Part shown: one piece after another, positions 45,480-54,111 of the stretch
How the letters are laid out: each line of letters begins with the position of its first letter
How positions within the stretch are numbered: the first letter of the stretch is position 1
DNA from: Paenibacillus sp. FSL K6-3182
GTDB lineage: Bacteria > Bacillota > Bacilli > Paenibacillales > Paenibacillaceae
Assembly: GCF_037976325.1 (NCBI RefSeq)
Contig: NZ_CP150265.1
Location: 2,723,501-2,787,500, forward strand
Length of the DNA: 64,000 nucleotides
Direction of reading: 5' to 3'
The notes under the pieces: generated by a model
Database searches by the model: none
What the model saw: the letters and a program-made list of their open reading frames with translations, nothing else
Told to the model about the DNA's origin: nothing
Translations under genes and position numbers: made by a program

Positions 45480-48074
45480 GTGAAAAAGGCGTATAAGGGT
45501 ACTAAAATGAGAGAAATAAGTTTTCCGCTTGGAGGAATAGGCAGCGGAAGCATCGGTCTTGCAGGCAATGGCCGGTTGGTGGACTGGGAAATATTCAACC
45601 GTCCAAACAAGAAGAGTTTCAACGGTTTTAGCCACTTCGCAATAAAGGCGGAGCGGGAGGGAAAAGTGCTGGATGCGCGGGTGTTGAACGGCGATTTGCA
45701 AGCGCCATACGTCGGCGAGCATCTTCGCGGTGCTCCGCTCCATAGCGGATACGGATTCGGACCTGAAAGCCAGACGATGGCGGGTATGCCGCATTTTCGA
45801 GAGGTCGAATTCAGGGGCGAATTCCCGTTGGCAGGCATGTCATTCGCGGAAATCGATTTCCCCGGGCGAATCGAATTAGTGGCCTTTAATCCGTTCATAC
45901 CGCTCAAAGAGGATGACTCGAGTCTTCCCGCGGCTTTTTTTGAGTGGGAAGTTGAAAATACAAATCATGAAACGATTGCATACACGTTATGCCTCTCGGC
46001 TGGCAACCCTATTCCGACGGAAAAGGTAAATCACCGATACAGCATGATGGAAGGCACCGAAGGCGAATGCATACACATGATTAAGCTAAGCTCTGACCAG
46101 CATGACGATGCGCACGATCAGTTCGGCGATATCACACTGTCAACTGATGCACCAGATGTCAGCTACCAAGAATTCTGGTATCGCGGCGGCTGGTGCGACA
46201 ATCTCGAGATGTTCTGGCATGATTTCACGCAGCAAGGACATTTGCAAAATCGTCAGTATCCCGTGACTGAGCCGCCTTTGGTACGCAAAGACACGGCATC
46301 ACTTGCCGCTCATATTGAGCTGAAGCCCGGAGAGAAGAAAAAGATTCGATTCACGATCAGTTGGAACTTTCCAAACGTGGAGAACTATTGGAATCCCAAT
46401 CCGTTAGGCTCTAACAGCTGGAAAAATTATTATGCGACGCTGTTTGAGGATTCCAGCGCATGCGCGAAATATGCGTTTGACCATTGGGATCGTCTTTACA
46501 GCGAGACCGTTAGGTTCAAAGATGCGTTGTTCTCATCGACGGTACCAGATGTTATCAAGGATGCGGTGTCTGCAAATTTATCCGTGGTCAAATCGGCTAC
46601 AACACTACGTCTAACCGACGGTTCCTTCTATGGATTCGAAGGCAGCATCGAAGATACTGGCTGTTGCGAAGGTTCCTGTACGCATGTATGGAATTATGCT
46701 TATGCTCTGCCCTTCCTGTTCCCACGCTTAGAGCGCAGCATGCGGGATTTAGATTTTAAATACAACAAACGCGAAGACGGGAGAATGTCATTCCGGTTAA
46801 TGCTCCCGCTCGGACGCGAGCGGATGGATTCCCGTGCTTGCGCGGATGGACAATTCGGCGGCGTTATTAAAGCATATCGAGATTGGAAAATATCGGGCAA
46901 TACAGAGTGGCTTACGTCCGTCTGGCCAGAAATCAAGCAAAGCATTACGTACGCTTGGGCCGATACTAACGAGGACAAATGGGATCCAGATAAAACGGGC
47001 GTATTGTCGGGCAGGCAGCATCACACTCTTGACATGGAGCTATACGGACCGAATTCTTGGCTGAGCGGATTTTACTTAGCGGCCCTTAAAGCGGGAGCGG
47101 AGATGGCGGCATTCTTGGGTGAGAGTGAAACTGCTGACGAATTTGACAGCCTGTTTCAATCGGGGAAACGATGGATCGACGAGTATCTGTTCAATGGCGA
47201 GTACTACGTGCAACAAGTCGATTTATCGGATAAATCGCTGCTCGATAAATTCGACACGGATACCGTCAGCACGTATTGGAACAATGAACGAGGGGAAATC
47301 AAATACCAGATTGGGGAAGGCTGCGTCATTGACCAAGTCATTGCACAATGGCACGCTAATTTATGCGGTTTGGGCGAAATTTTCGATAAGGAACAGATGC
47401 GTACAGCTTTGAAGTCGTTGTATCGGTATAATTTCAAATCCAGCATGAGGCGGGAAGCGAATACTTGGCGCTTGTACTCTCTTAACGACGAGGGCGGACT
47501 CGTGATCTGCACTTGGCCAGAGGGCCGACATAAGCCGGCGATTCCGCTGACTTATAACTCGGAGACGATGACCGGCTTCGAATACCAAGCGGCTGCGCAC
47601 ATGATTCAAGAGAGTTTCATCGATGAGGGGGTTTCCATCGTTCAAGCGATCCGGGAGCGTTACGACGGCGAGAAACGCAATCCGTGGAACGAGATCGAAT
47701 GCGGCAGCAACTACGCGAGATCTATGGCCAGTTACTCCTTGCTGCAAGCCTTCAGCGGCTTCGAATATGACATGGTCGAAGGCATGATCGGATTCAAACC
47801 TGTTCAGCCGGATGTGGATAAGTTTCGTACGTTATGGTCGCTTGACATGGGCTGGGGCGTCTACGAGCAAAGCGAGACACAGACTCAGCTGCAATTACTG
47901 GGCGGCAAGCTGGTCGTAAAATCGATTGGATTACCCGAAGATAGAATCGAAACGATTAAACAAATCGAATTAGGCGATGCTAGTTTGGTTTATATCATCG
48001 TAGAAGATAGGATTCATTTTGAACCGCCGATTATCATTGATGCGGGAAACATGCTTGTAATTAAGCATGCTTAG
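45480..48074 (+). CDS. GH116 family glycoside hydrolase
   Basis: 864 residues from GTG 45480, with GGGAGGG at 45466-45472; the in-frame ATG at 45438 has none. N-terminal GH116N domain (FPLGGIGSGSIGLAGNGRLVDWEIFNRP) and C-terminal alpha/alpha barrel (GFEGSIEDTGCCEGSCTHVWNYAYALPFLFP, with the likely nucleophile Glu in CEGSCTHVW; HHTLDMELYGPNSWLSGFYLAALKAGAEMA, with the likely acid/base Asp). The family includes beta-glucosidases, beta-xylosidases, N-acetylglucosaminidases and GBA2-type glucosylceramidases. No signal peptide, so it acts inside the cell, after import. Confidence 0.9.
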   Translation: MKKAYKGTKMREISFPLGGIGSGSIGLAGNGRLVDWEIFNRPNKKSFNGFSHFAIKAEREGKVLDARVLNGDLQAPYVGEHLRGAPLHSGYGFGPESQTMAGMPHFREVEFRGEFPLAGMSFAEIDFPGRIELVAFNPFIPLKEDDSSLPAAFFEWEVENTNHETIAYTLCLSAGNPIPTEKVNHRYSMMEGTEGECIHMIKLSSDQHDDAHDQFGDITLSTDAPDVSYQEFWYRGGWCDNLEMFWHDFTQQGHLQNRQYPVTEPPLVRKDTASLAAHIELKPGEKKKIRFTISWNFPNVENYWNPNPLGSNSWKNYYATLFEDSSACAKYAFDHWDRLYSETVRFKDALFSSTVPDVIKDAVSANLSVVKSATTLRLTDGSFYGFEGSIEDTGCCEGSCTHVWNYAYALPFLFPRLERSMRDLDFKYNKREDGRMSFRLMLPLGRERMDSRACADGQFGGVIKAYRDWKISGNTEWLTSVWPEIKQSITYAWADTNEDKWDPDKTGVLSGRQHHTLDMELYGPNSWLSGFYLAALKAGAEMAAFLGESETADEFDSLFQSGKRWIDEYLFNGEYYVQQVDLSDKSLLDKFDTDTVSTYWNNERGEIKYQIGEGCVIDQVIAQWHANLCGLGEIFDKEQMRTALKSLYRYNFKSSMRREANTWRLYSLNDEGGLVICTWPEGRHKPAIPLTYNSETMTGFEYQAAAHMIQESFIDEGVSIVQAIRERYDGEKRNPWNEIECGSNYARSMASYSLLQAFSGFEYDMVEGMIGFKPVQPDVDKFRTLWSLDMGWGVYEQSETQTQLQLLGGKLVVKSIGLPEDRIETIKQIELGDASLVYIIVEDRIHFEPPIIIDAGNMLVIKHA

Positions 48075-48227
48075 AGGCAAGAGGTTAGTTTTATTCAGTC
48101 TGACAGAACGTATCCTACCTCATTAAGTTAACTATTTCGACCAAAGCGGCATTTGTACGTATGCTTGATATGCGTTTTAACATCCAGAAAAGCTCTAGTT
48201 TATGGGCATTTGCGAACTTAAGCCTAT

Positions 48228-48256
48228 AACCACTGTTCTCAGAAACGGTGGTTTTT
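48228..48256 (+). terminator. Terminator after the GH116 gene
   Basis: AACCACTGTT pairs with AACGGTGGTT (one G-T pair) and runs into TTTTTT. The remainder of 48075-48418 is AT-rich with no gene; TATAAT at 48324-48329 may be the -10 box of the next unit but its -35 box is unclear. Confidence 0.8.
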
Positions 48257-48418
48257 TGTTTTAGTAGTTTACTATTTTGGAATGAACTAAGAATGAAAAA
48301 CACTTGAACAACTCGGTGAAAAGTATAATATGGAAATGAAGCTATATTTAATAAGAACTTGGGGACTGCGTGAAGCAAGCTGTTAAGGTATCGTTGTGCA
48401 AATAAAGGAGGAGCGTAC

Positions 48419-48475
48419 ATGAGGATGAGTCAAGACGCTGCTGTTAAAAGCCAATGGGTGGTGGAGGTTCGATGA
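48419..48475 (+). CDS. Upstream mini-ORF coupled to the GMC gene
   Basis: 18 codons plus stop, with the strong site AAAGGAGGAG (48404-48413) in front. Product MRMSQDAAVKSQWVVEVR. Its TGA (48473-48475) overlaps the ATG of the oxidoreductase as ATGA. The main gene also has a weaker GGAGG site inside this frame, so ribosomes probably load here and re-initiate. It may be a regulatory leader peptide or the scar of an earlier start; no attenuator-like codon run is visible. Confidence 0.4.
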   Translation: MRMSQDAAVKSQWVVEVR

Positions 48476-50601
48476 GGATTGACGATCAAGAGTATATTTC
48501 GAGCGAGCTTCTTTTAATTTTGGAAGCGGTTGCAGATCAACTGATTCCAGGAGATGTATGGCCGTCGGCGACCGATGGAGGAGTTATAGCATACCTGAAA
48601 CGTATTGCTGCTCAGGATACCGCTGCCTGGACGGATCTAATAGAACCAGGACTTCGTGCATTGGAAGCAGAGGCATTAGCTCTCCATAACCAACCATTTT
48701 CGGAACTGTCGCCTCATGAGAAGGATCGATTGTTGCGCGACGTCGAGCATGATTCTTTTGGCGGCTGGCCTGTTTCATCCAAACGTTTCTTTGACACTTT
48801 ATTATGTCTGGTCGTTGAAGGATACTATGGAAGCCCGGAGCTGGGCGGGAATAGTGAAGGCAGATCATGGGAAATGATCGGGTTTCGTCCGGGCACTGTC
48901 CCCGAAAACATTGACACGGCCCCAGAAATAGATTTACCGCAAAAAAACTTCGATCAGCTTCGGGACCAATATGATGTGGTCATCATAGGTGCTGGCGCTG
49001 GCGGCTCGGTTGCGGCGGCTGTATTAGCTGAATCAGGGCTTCAAGTTCTCGTTATTGAGCGTGGAAGCTGGCTTCGTTACAGTCAGGTAGGCAGTGATCA
49101 TTTGCGCAACCATCGCTTTAGCAAATATGGTCATAACACTGGACCAGGAATGGAAGGCAACCCTCGTACGATTCTATTGGCGGGCGGAGATGAGCGAATT
49201 ACGTCGCCTATTGATGGGGACTATCATAATAATGCAATGACACTGGGTGGAGGGACACGGGTTTACGGTGCGCAGGCATGGCGATTTCATCCAGATGACT
49301 TCCGCATGGCGAGTCGCTATGGAATACCAGATGGGAGCTCGCTGAGCGATTGGCCGATTAGCTATGAAGAACTTGAACCGTATTACATGCGGGCAGAGTG
49401 GGAAGTTGGCGTCTCTGGTGATGGGAATGCCCATTCTGGACGCGGGAAGCGACGACAGGATTATCCAATGCCAGCGCTGTCACGTACGCTGGAGGCAGAA
49501 CGTCTAGCAAGAGCAGCAGAAAAGTTGGGATGGGAAGCGGGTCCGGTGCCGCTGCTCATCAACTCCGTTGATAGGGACGGTCGGCCAGCTTGCGGCCGGT
49601 GCGGACAGTGTGTTGGATTTGCCTGCCCGACCAATAGCAAGAATGGCGGGCATAATACGATGTTAGTGAGGGCACTCGCAACAGGTAACTGCGACCTGAT
49701 CTGTGATACCACGGTGGAGCGCATTGACACCGAGGGTGGAAAACATGCTACCGGGGTTCGTCTCGTGCAGCAATTGGAGGGCTCAATCCAGCGACGGATA
49801 ATACGGGCGGGGCATGTTGTGGTTGCCGCCGGAGCTATCGAAAGCGCACGCCTCCTTCTCAACTCGGCAACGGAATCAGAACCGGATGGAATCGGCAATC
49901 GGAGCGGACAAGTAGGAAGAAACCTTCAAGGCCATGTCTACTCTGGTGCTTACGGCCTCTTTGATGAACCGATTCAAGACGGTCTAGGTCCGGGAGTGAG
50001 CATTGCCACTTTCCGCTTTGACCATAGTAACGAGGGCATTATCGGGGGAGGGTTGCTTGCTAACGAGTTCACTCGGTTGCCGATTATTCACTGGTATCGA
50101 GCGCTTGCCCCGAATGCGGCGCGATGGGGGAGCGCAGGCAAGGAAACCATGCGGCAGAGCTTCTTGCGCACCAGCCAAATTCAGGGGCCGATCCAAGAGA
50201 TCCCGAGCGCGGAATCCCGAGTACGGCTATCAAATGCGATAAAGGATCGCTTTGGCATACCTGTTGCTCAGCTCTCGGGTAGCGTCCATCCTGAGTCGCT
50301 GCGAGCTTCAGCCATGCTGGGAGAGCAAGCAGAGAAGTGGCTTTGGGCTGCTGGGGCAAGTGAAGTTTGGCAAACTCGGGCAGGTGGCGGGCTTAGCGCA
50401 GGACAGCATCAGGCAGGTACACTTCGCATGGGCAATGACCCTTCAACTTCCGTCACTGATCCCTTAGGTCGTGTACATGGATACGACAATCTCTGGGTGA
50501 GCGACGGATCTGTGCACGTGACCAATGGCGGTGTTAACCCGGTGTTGACGATCATGGCTTTAGCTTTCCGTACTGCAGAGAACCTCGTGAAACAAGGGTA
50601 G
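48472..50601 (+). CDS. Gluconate-2-dehydrogenase subunit 3 / GMC oxidoreductase fusion
   Basis: 709 residues from ATG 48472. Residues 1-140 (LLLILEAVADQLIPGDVWPSATDGGVIAYLKRIA, then KRFFDTLLCLVVEGYYGSPELGGN) form a subunit-3-like domain. The rest is a GMC flavoprotein: FAD motif VVIIGAGAGGSVAAAVL near residue 170, the Cys-rich RPACGRCGQCVGFACP, and the C-terminal LWVSDGSVHVTNGGVNPVLTIMALAFR. In the classical three-subunit enzyme these are separate chains. No Tat signal remains, so it may act in the cytoplasm; the substrate is probably a sugar or sugar acid. Confidence 0.85.
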   Translation: MRIDDQEYISSELLLILEAVADQLIPGDVWPSATDGGVIAYLKRIAAQDTAAWTDLIEPGLRALEAEALALHNQPFSELSPHEKDRLLRDVEHDSFGGWPVSSKRFFDTLLCLVVEGYYGSPELGGNSEGRSWEMIGFRPGTVPENIDTAPEIDLPQKNFDQLRDQYDVVIIGAGAGGSVAAAVLAESGLQVLVIERGSWLRYSQVGSDHLRNHRFSKYGHNTGPGMEGNPRTILLAGGDERITSPIDGDYHNNAMTLGGGTRVYGAQAWRFHPDDFRMASRYGIPDGSSLSDWPISYEELEPYYMRAEWEVGVSGDGNAHSGRGKRRQDYPMPALSRTLEAERLARAAEKLGWEAGPVPLLINSVDRDGRPACGRCGQCVGFACPTNSKNGGHNTMLVRALATGNCDLICDTTVERIDTEGGKHATGVRLVQQLEGSIQRRIIRAGHVVVAAGAIESARLLLNSATESEPDGIGNRSGQVGRNLQGHVYSGAYGLFDEPIQDGLGPGVSIATFRFDHSNEGIIGGGLLANEFTRLPIIHWYRALAPNAARWGSAGKETMRQSFLRTSQIQGPIQEIPSAESRVRLSNAIKDRFGIPVAQLSGSVHPESLRASAMLGEQAEKWLWAAGASEVWQTRAGGGLSAGQHQAGTLRMGNDPSTSVTDPLGRVHGYDNLWVSDGSVHVTNGGVNPVLTIMALAFRTAENLVKQG

Positions 50602-50736
50602 CGAAAAATTATAGAAGCATAGTAACAAAAAAATGAATCATAAAAAGACTCGCTAAAACCTAAGATGGTCATCTTGCTATCAGAGATGCGTAGTGGAAGA
50701 ACTGCATCTGTGCAGTTCAAAAATAGGGAGGTAATC

Positions 50737-51198
50737 ATGTCCATTATACGCCTTGCTACCCTGGAAGATATCGATGAACTTGTTCGAATGCGCTGGGAGT
50801 TCTCGGAAGAGGAGAACAGCGATAGTACACTAAACTATGAGGAGTTCCATCAAACTTGTTATGAATTCTTAGTTAAAGCAATGAAAAGCGGAGACTGGTA
50901 TATTTGGGTAGCAGAAGATTCAGGAAGCATAGTGTCACATATGTATCTTCAACTCATTCATAAAGTACCGAGACCCGGTAAATCCCCGGACCCTTATTAT
51001 GGATACGTGACCAACGTATATACGCGACCTTCATTTAGAAATCAAGGAATCGGCAGCGACATTCAACTGGCCATGGAGCATTGGTCAAAAGAAAATAAAG
51101 TCGAGTTCCTTTTGGTTTGGCCGAGCAGCAATAGTGTGCAATTTTACTCCAAAAATGGCTTCTTTCGCTGCGATGAAGCGATGGAAAAGCATTTATAG
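50737..51198 (+). CDS. GNAT-family N-acetyltransferase
   Basis: 153 residues from ATG 50737, which has AGGGAGG upstream; the longer in-frame start at 50665 is not supported. Motif A is YGYVTNVYTRPSFRNQGIGSDIQLAMEHWS, and the C-terminal motif is SVQFYSKNGFF. Substrate unknown. A small hairpin, GAACTGCA with TGCAGTTC, lies just before the ribosome site (around 50698-50718). Confidence 0.8.
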   Translation: MSIIRLATLEDIDELVRMRWEFSEEENSDSTLNYEEFHQTCYEFLVKAMKSGDWYIWVAEDSGSIVSHMYLQLIHKVPRPGKSPDPYYGYVTNVYTRPSFRNQGIGSDIQLAMEHWSKENKVEFLLVWPSSNSVQFYSKNGFFRCDEAMEKHL

Positions 51199-51207
51199 TT
51201 TTATAAT

Positions 51208-51242
51208 AAGAGCAGGAGCTGCGATAGCCTGCTCTTCTTTTT
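51208..51242 (+). terminator. Terminator after the acetyltransferase
   Basis: AAGAGCAGG pairs with CCTGCTCTT around AGCTGCGATAG and runs into TCTTTTTTT. It looks like the stem of arm copies 13-18, but no arm follows. Confidence 0.8.
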
Positions 51243-51365
51243 TTGCTCGATCAGAAAATAATCAGATTTCTCTATTCGTATTCGTCCACATCCGCTAAGA
51301 TAGGTTAGTACTTAAAAAGATTGATAGCGGGGGTTCAGCACCCCAATCGAAAAGGAGCACTAACC

Positions 51366-52511
51366 ATGATTAAACAAGTACTAGGATTACAACAGAAAGA
51401 AGGATCTGCTGAAAAGAAGGTTACCTGGCTGGAATTGTTTTATGATTTGCTTTTTGTAGCGGCAGTTTCAAAAGCAGCTCATGTGTTGCTGCATGTCGAG
51501 AATGGCTCCATTCCAGTAGAATACTTAGGGAAATTCGTACTAATCTTCGTTCCAATTTGGTGGGCTTGGGTGGGACAATCGCTTTTTGTAAATCGCTTCG
51601 GACAAGATGTCTTATCCCACAGAATATTTCTCATTCTACAATTATTTTTTGTATTAATAATGACGGCCAGCTTATCGGTTGATTTTGATCAATATTATGT
51701 TTCATTTTTAATAGGCTATATTGGTTTAAGAGCTATGACGGCTATTCAATATTTAGCGGTTCATAAGAAAGAAGAAGCACATAAAAAGATCACTGCTCAT
51801 TATTTAGGGAGTCGCTTTTGGATTGGTTTGGTCATATCTGCATCATCATTATTTTTTGACTCGTGGATACGTTATGCCGTTTTGTATGCAGGAATAGCTG
51901 TAGACATATTGCTGCCTTTAATCGGTCGAAAATATTTAGTGAAAAGCCCGGTAAATACTCATCATTTATTAGAACGCTTCTCTCTGTTTACGCTTATTCT
52001 GCTTGGCGAATCCGTAATCAGCATACTAGCCGTATTGCAGTCCAGCAACTGGACGTGGCAATCTATCTTATTTGCGTTAATTACTTTTGTGTTAATCATC
52101 GCTATGTGGTGGCAATATTTTGATAACGTCGAGAAGAAAGTAAACAAATCAATAGAGACTGCAGGACAAACGATTATTTATGGACATTTATTCATTTATT
52201 TATCGATGTGTATGATCGCTGCTTCGATTCAGTTGTTATTTTTGAAACAATTAGATTATTTATTTATGTTAGGTTATATGTTTGGATCTGTATTGCTCTA
52301 TTTTTTTTCAACCTCATTAGTTTTCCATAAGTATAGACATGAACATCAAAGACTGGGCATATCACATTTAGCACTTTTCTTAGGGCTGCTACTCGCTTTT
52401 TTTACAGTGGATTTGTTTCTTGTACTTCCCAATTACATAATCATTGGAGAAGTGATGGTGTTTTTTGTTGTATATGCAAAATTAACAACGCAAAACGTGA
52501 AAAAGCCATGA
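51366..52511 (+). CDS. ltrA: LtrA-family membrane protein
   Basis: 381 residues from ATG 51366 (AAAGGAG upstream). About ten membrane helices. The signature VTWLELFYDLLFVAAVSKAAHVL at the N-terminus is that of the low-temperature-requirement A family, as are FVLIFVPIWWAWVGQSLFVNRF and ERFSLFTLILLGESVISIL. LtrA was named for cold growth in Listeria; its molecular role is not established. Confidence 0.85.
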   Translation: MIKQVLGLQQKEGSAEKKVTWLELFYDLLFVAAVSKAAHVLLHVENGSIPVEYLGKFVLIFVPIWWAWVGQSLFVNRFGQDVLSHRIFLILQLFFVLIMTASLSVDFDQYYVSFLIGYIGLRAMTAIQYLAVHKKEEAHKKITAHYLGSRFWIGLVISASSLFFDSWIRYAVLYAGIAVDILLPLIGRKYLVKSPVNTHHLLERFSLFTLILLGESVISILAVLQSSNWTWQSILFALITFVLIIAMWWQYFDNVEKKVNKSIETAGQTIIYGHLFIYLSMCMIAASIQLLFLKQLDYLFMLGYMFGSVLLYFFSTSLVFHKYRHEHQRLGISHLALFLGLLLAFFTVDLFLVLPNYIIIGEVMVFFVVYAKLTTQNVKKP

Positions 52512-52540
52512 GCACGGATCATTGCTGAACGGTGCTCATG
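52507..52540. terminator. Convergent hairpin between LtrA and TerD-VWA genes
   Basis: CATGAGCAC (52507-52515) pairs with GTGCTCATG (52532-52540). It overlaps the LtrA stop codon and lies between converging genes. A T-run is lacking on either side, so it is a weak terminator at best. Confidence 0.4.
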
Positions 52541-52563
52541 ACTTTCGACTTGTATACTGCTTG

Positions 52564-53910
52564 CTACGGGCTGATGATACCTTTGGCCCGAGCGTCTTTC
52601 AGCCACTGCGGGTATTCATTGAATAGTCGATCATACAGATCCTCGTCACTAACTTGGTCCAAATCATCCAGCGCAAAAAAATCGGCGTTATCGAGTACTC
52701 GTCCCCTCAAATCATCGAGCTTGCGCAACACGCCGAAGTCGGCATTACCGAGGCCGACAAATTGCCAAAATATATTTTGACCGGAGCTATCAATAAGCAG
52801 CTTCGAAATTTTCTTCGTTTCATAGATGCCGCCATCGCTGAAGAAGACAATATAGGTTGGCATTTTTGAAGGCTCTTCTTGTGTATACTTCTTGATTATA
52901 TCGGCCATAACGAGAGGCTCATTATTACCTGCCCCGAGGCCGCCAAATAGGCGAGGGGCCGGATATGTATTTTTAACATAATTTTCGTATTCATTTTCGT
53001 TTACGCTCTTCATTCGTTGACTCTTCGAGGCAAAGAACCAGACATCCATCATGCCATCGTCATCCATGCTTGCAGCTACTGCAAGTACCCGCTCAAATGC
53101 TCGCTGCACCACGCCTTTTTCGTAGAGAGCATACATGGAGCCGGAGGCATCGAATATAACAGCTACCCGCGCTTTTTGCTGATCGATATTTTTTTTGCGA
53201 AGCGATATGGCCACCTTTTGCTTCAACAAATCAATTTTGTTCAAATTAATTTTAGATGGCGCTGCACTTGCCGAGGAGCTCGCTGCGCCTGAGCGTGCAG
53301 CTTTGATTTCGGATACAGCTTTTGAGCGTGACTGATCGGCTTGAATCGTCGGAGCAGTTGGGGATGGGGGACTGCTTGTATCTTCTTCCTCAGCAACGTT
53401 TACGCCATGAGCTTCCGCGAGCGGTTTCAAACCACCATGGAAACCTTTGCCAACTGCACGAAGCTTAAAGCCGCTTGAATGCAGGTACAACTCGGCGAGC
53501 ACTAGCGAGGTTTCAGCATTTCCTTCTGTTATTTCATATACAACTTTATTCACCGAGGTTTCGGCTGTGATTTGGCATCCCTTTACATCTGCGAACGTTC
53601 CCGGTCCATCAAGGGTGATCGCAAATACGCATTTTTGAATTTTCGATGACTGGAGGGCTGAAAGATTAATGATGAATTCACTATTCCATTTGTCTTGTGG
53701 AGTGAATTGCACGATGCGCCCAGGATCGGCAGGCTGGTTGTAAAATACGAAATAATCATCGGATGAAACTTTACCGTCAGAGCCTACCATAAAGCAGCTG
53801 ACATCGAGCTCTGCTGGCGAATGCTTGCAGGAAATGGCAACCTTCACCGAGGTCGCGTCGCCAAGGGGAGCATTGGCGCCTGTTATTAATTTAATCGTAG
53901 AAGTACTCAT
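52564..53910 (-). CDS. TerD-VWA fusion protein (TerF-like)
   Basis: 448 residues. The N-terminal TerD domain (INLSALQSSKIQKCVFAITLDG, then VYEITEGNAETSLVLAELYLHSSGFKLRAVGKGFHGGLKPLAEAHGV) is followed by a Ser/Ala linker and a von Willebrand A domain with an intact MIDAS start (VAVIFDASGSMYALYEKG, DxSxS). It belongs to the tellurite/stress TerF-type proteins. The rest of a ter operon (terB, terC, terE) is absent nearby, so it may work with partners elsewhere. Ribosome site AAGGAG. Confidence 0.85.
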   Translation of the reverse strand: MSTSTIKLITGANAPLGDATSVKVAISCKHSPAELDVSCFMVGSDGKVSSDDYFVFYNQPADPGRIVQFTPQDKWNSEFIINLSALQSSKIQKCVFAITLDGPGTFADVKGCQITAETSVNKVVYEITEGNAETSLVLAELYLHSSGFKLRAVGKGFHGGLKPLAEAHGVNVAEEEDTSSPPSPTAPTIQADQSRSKAVSEIKAARSGAASSSASAAPSKINLNKIDLLKQKVAISLRKKNIDQQKARVAVIFDASGSMYALYEKGVVQRAFERVLAVAASMDDDGMMDVWFFASKSQRMKSVNENEYENYVKNTYPAPRLFGGLGAGNNEPLVMADIIKKYTQEEPSKMPTYIVFFSDGGIYETKKISKLLIDSSGQNIFWQFVGLGNADFGVLRKLDDLRGRVLDNADFFALDDLDQVSDEDLYDRLFNEYPQWLKDARAKGIISP

Positions 53911-54111
53911 ACGTTCACTCTCCTTGTCTCGTACTGAGAATGTGAGGGATAACCTGCATATTATGGAAACCTTACACTGTAATGGTTGAATTATATCATA
54001 GGATTGAATAGAGAACTATTCTAATAGATGGGTGTGATTTAATAGATTATCCATGCTTAAGAATCAATCTGCTTAGCTTATGTCCGGTGAGAATGGGTTG
54101 GTTGTTGGAAT

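Noticed and set aside
45422..47747. Several long frames inside the GH116 gene on both strands
   Set aside because: GC-rich coding sequence gives open shadows; none has a ribosome site or family features.
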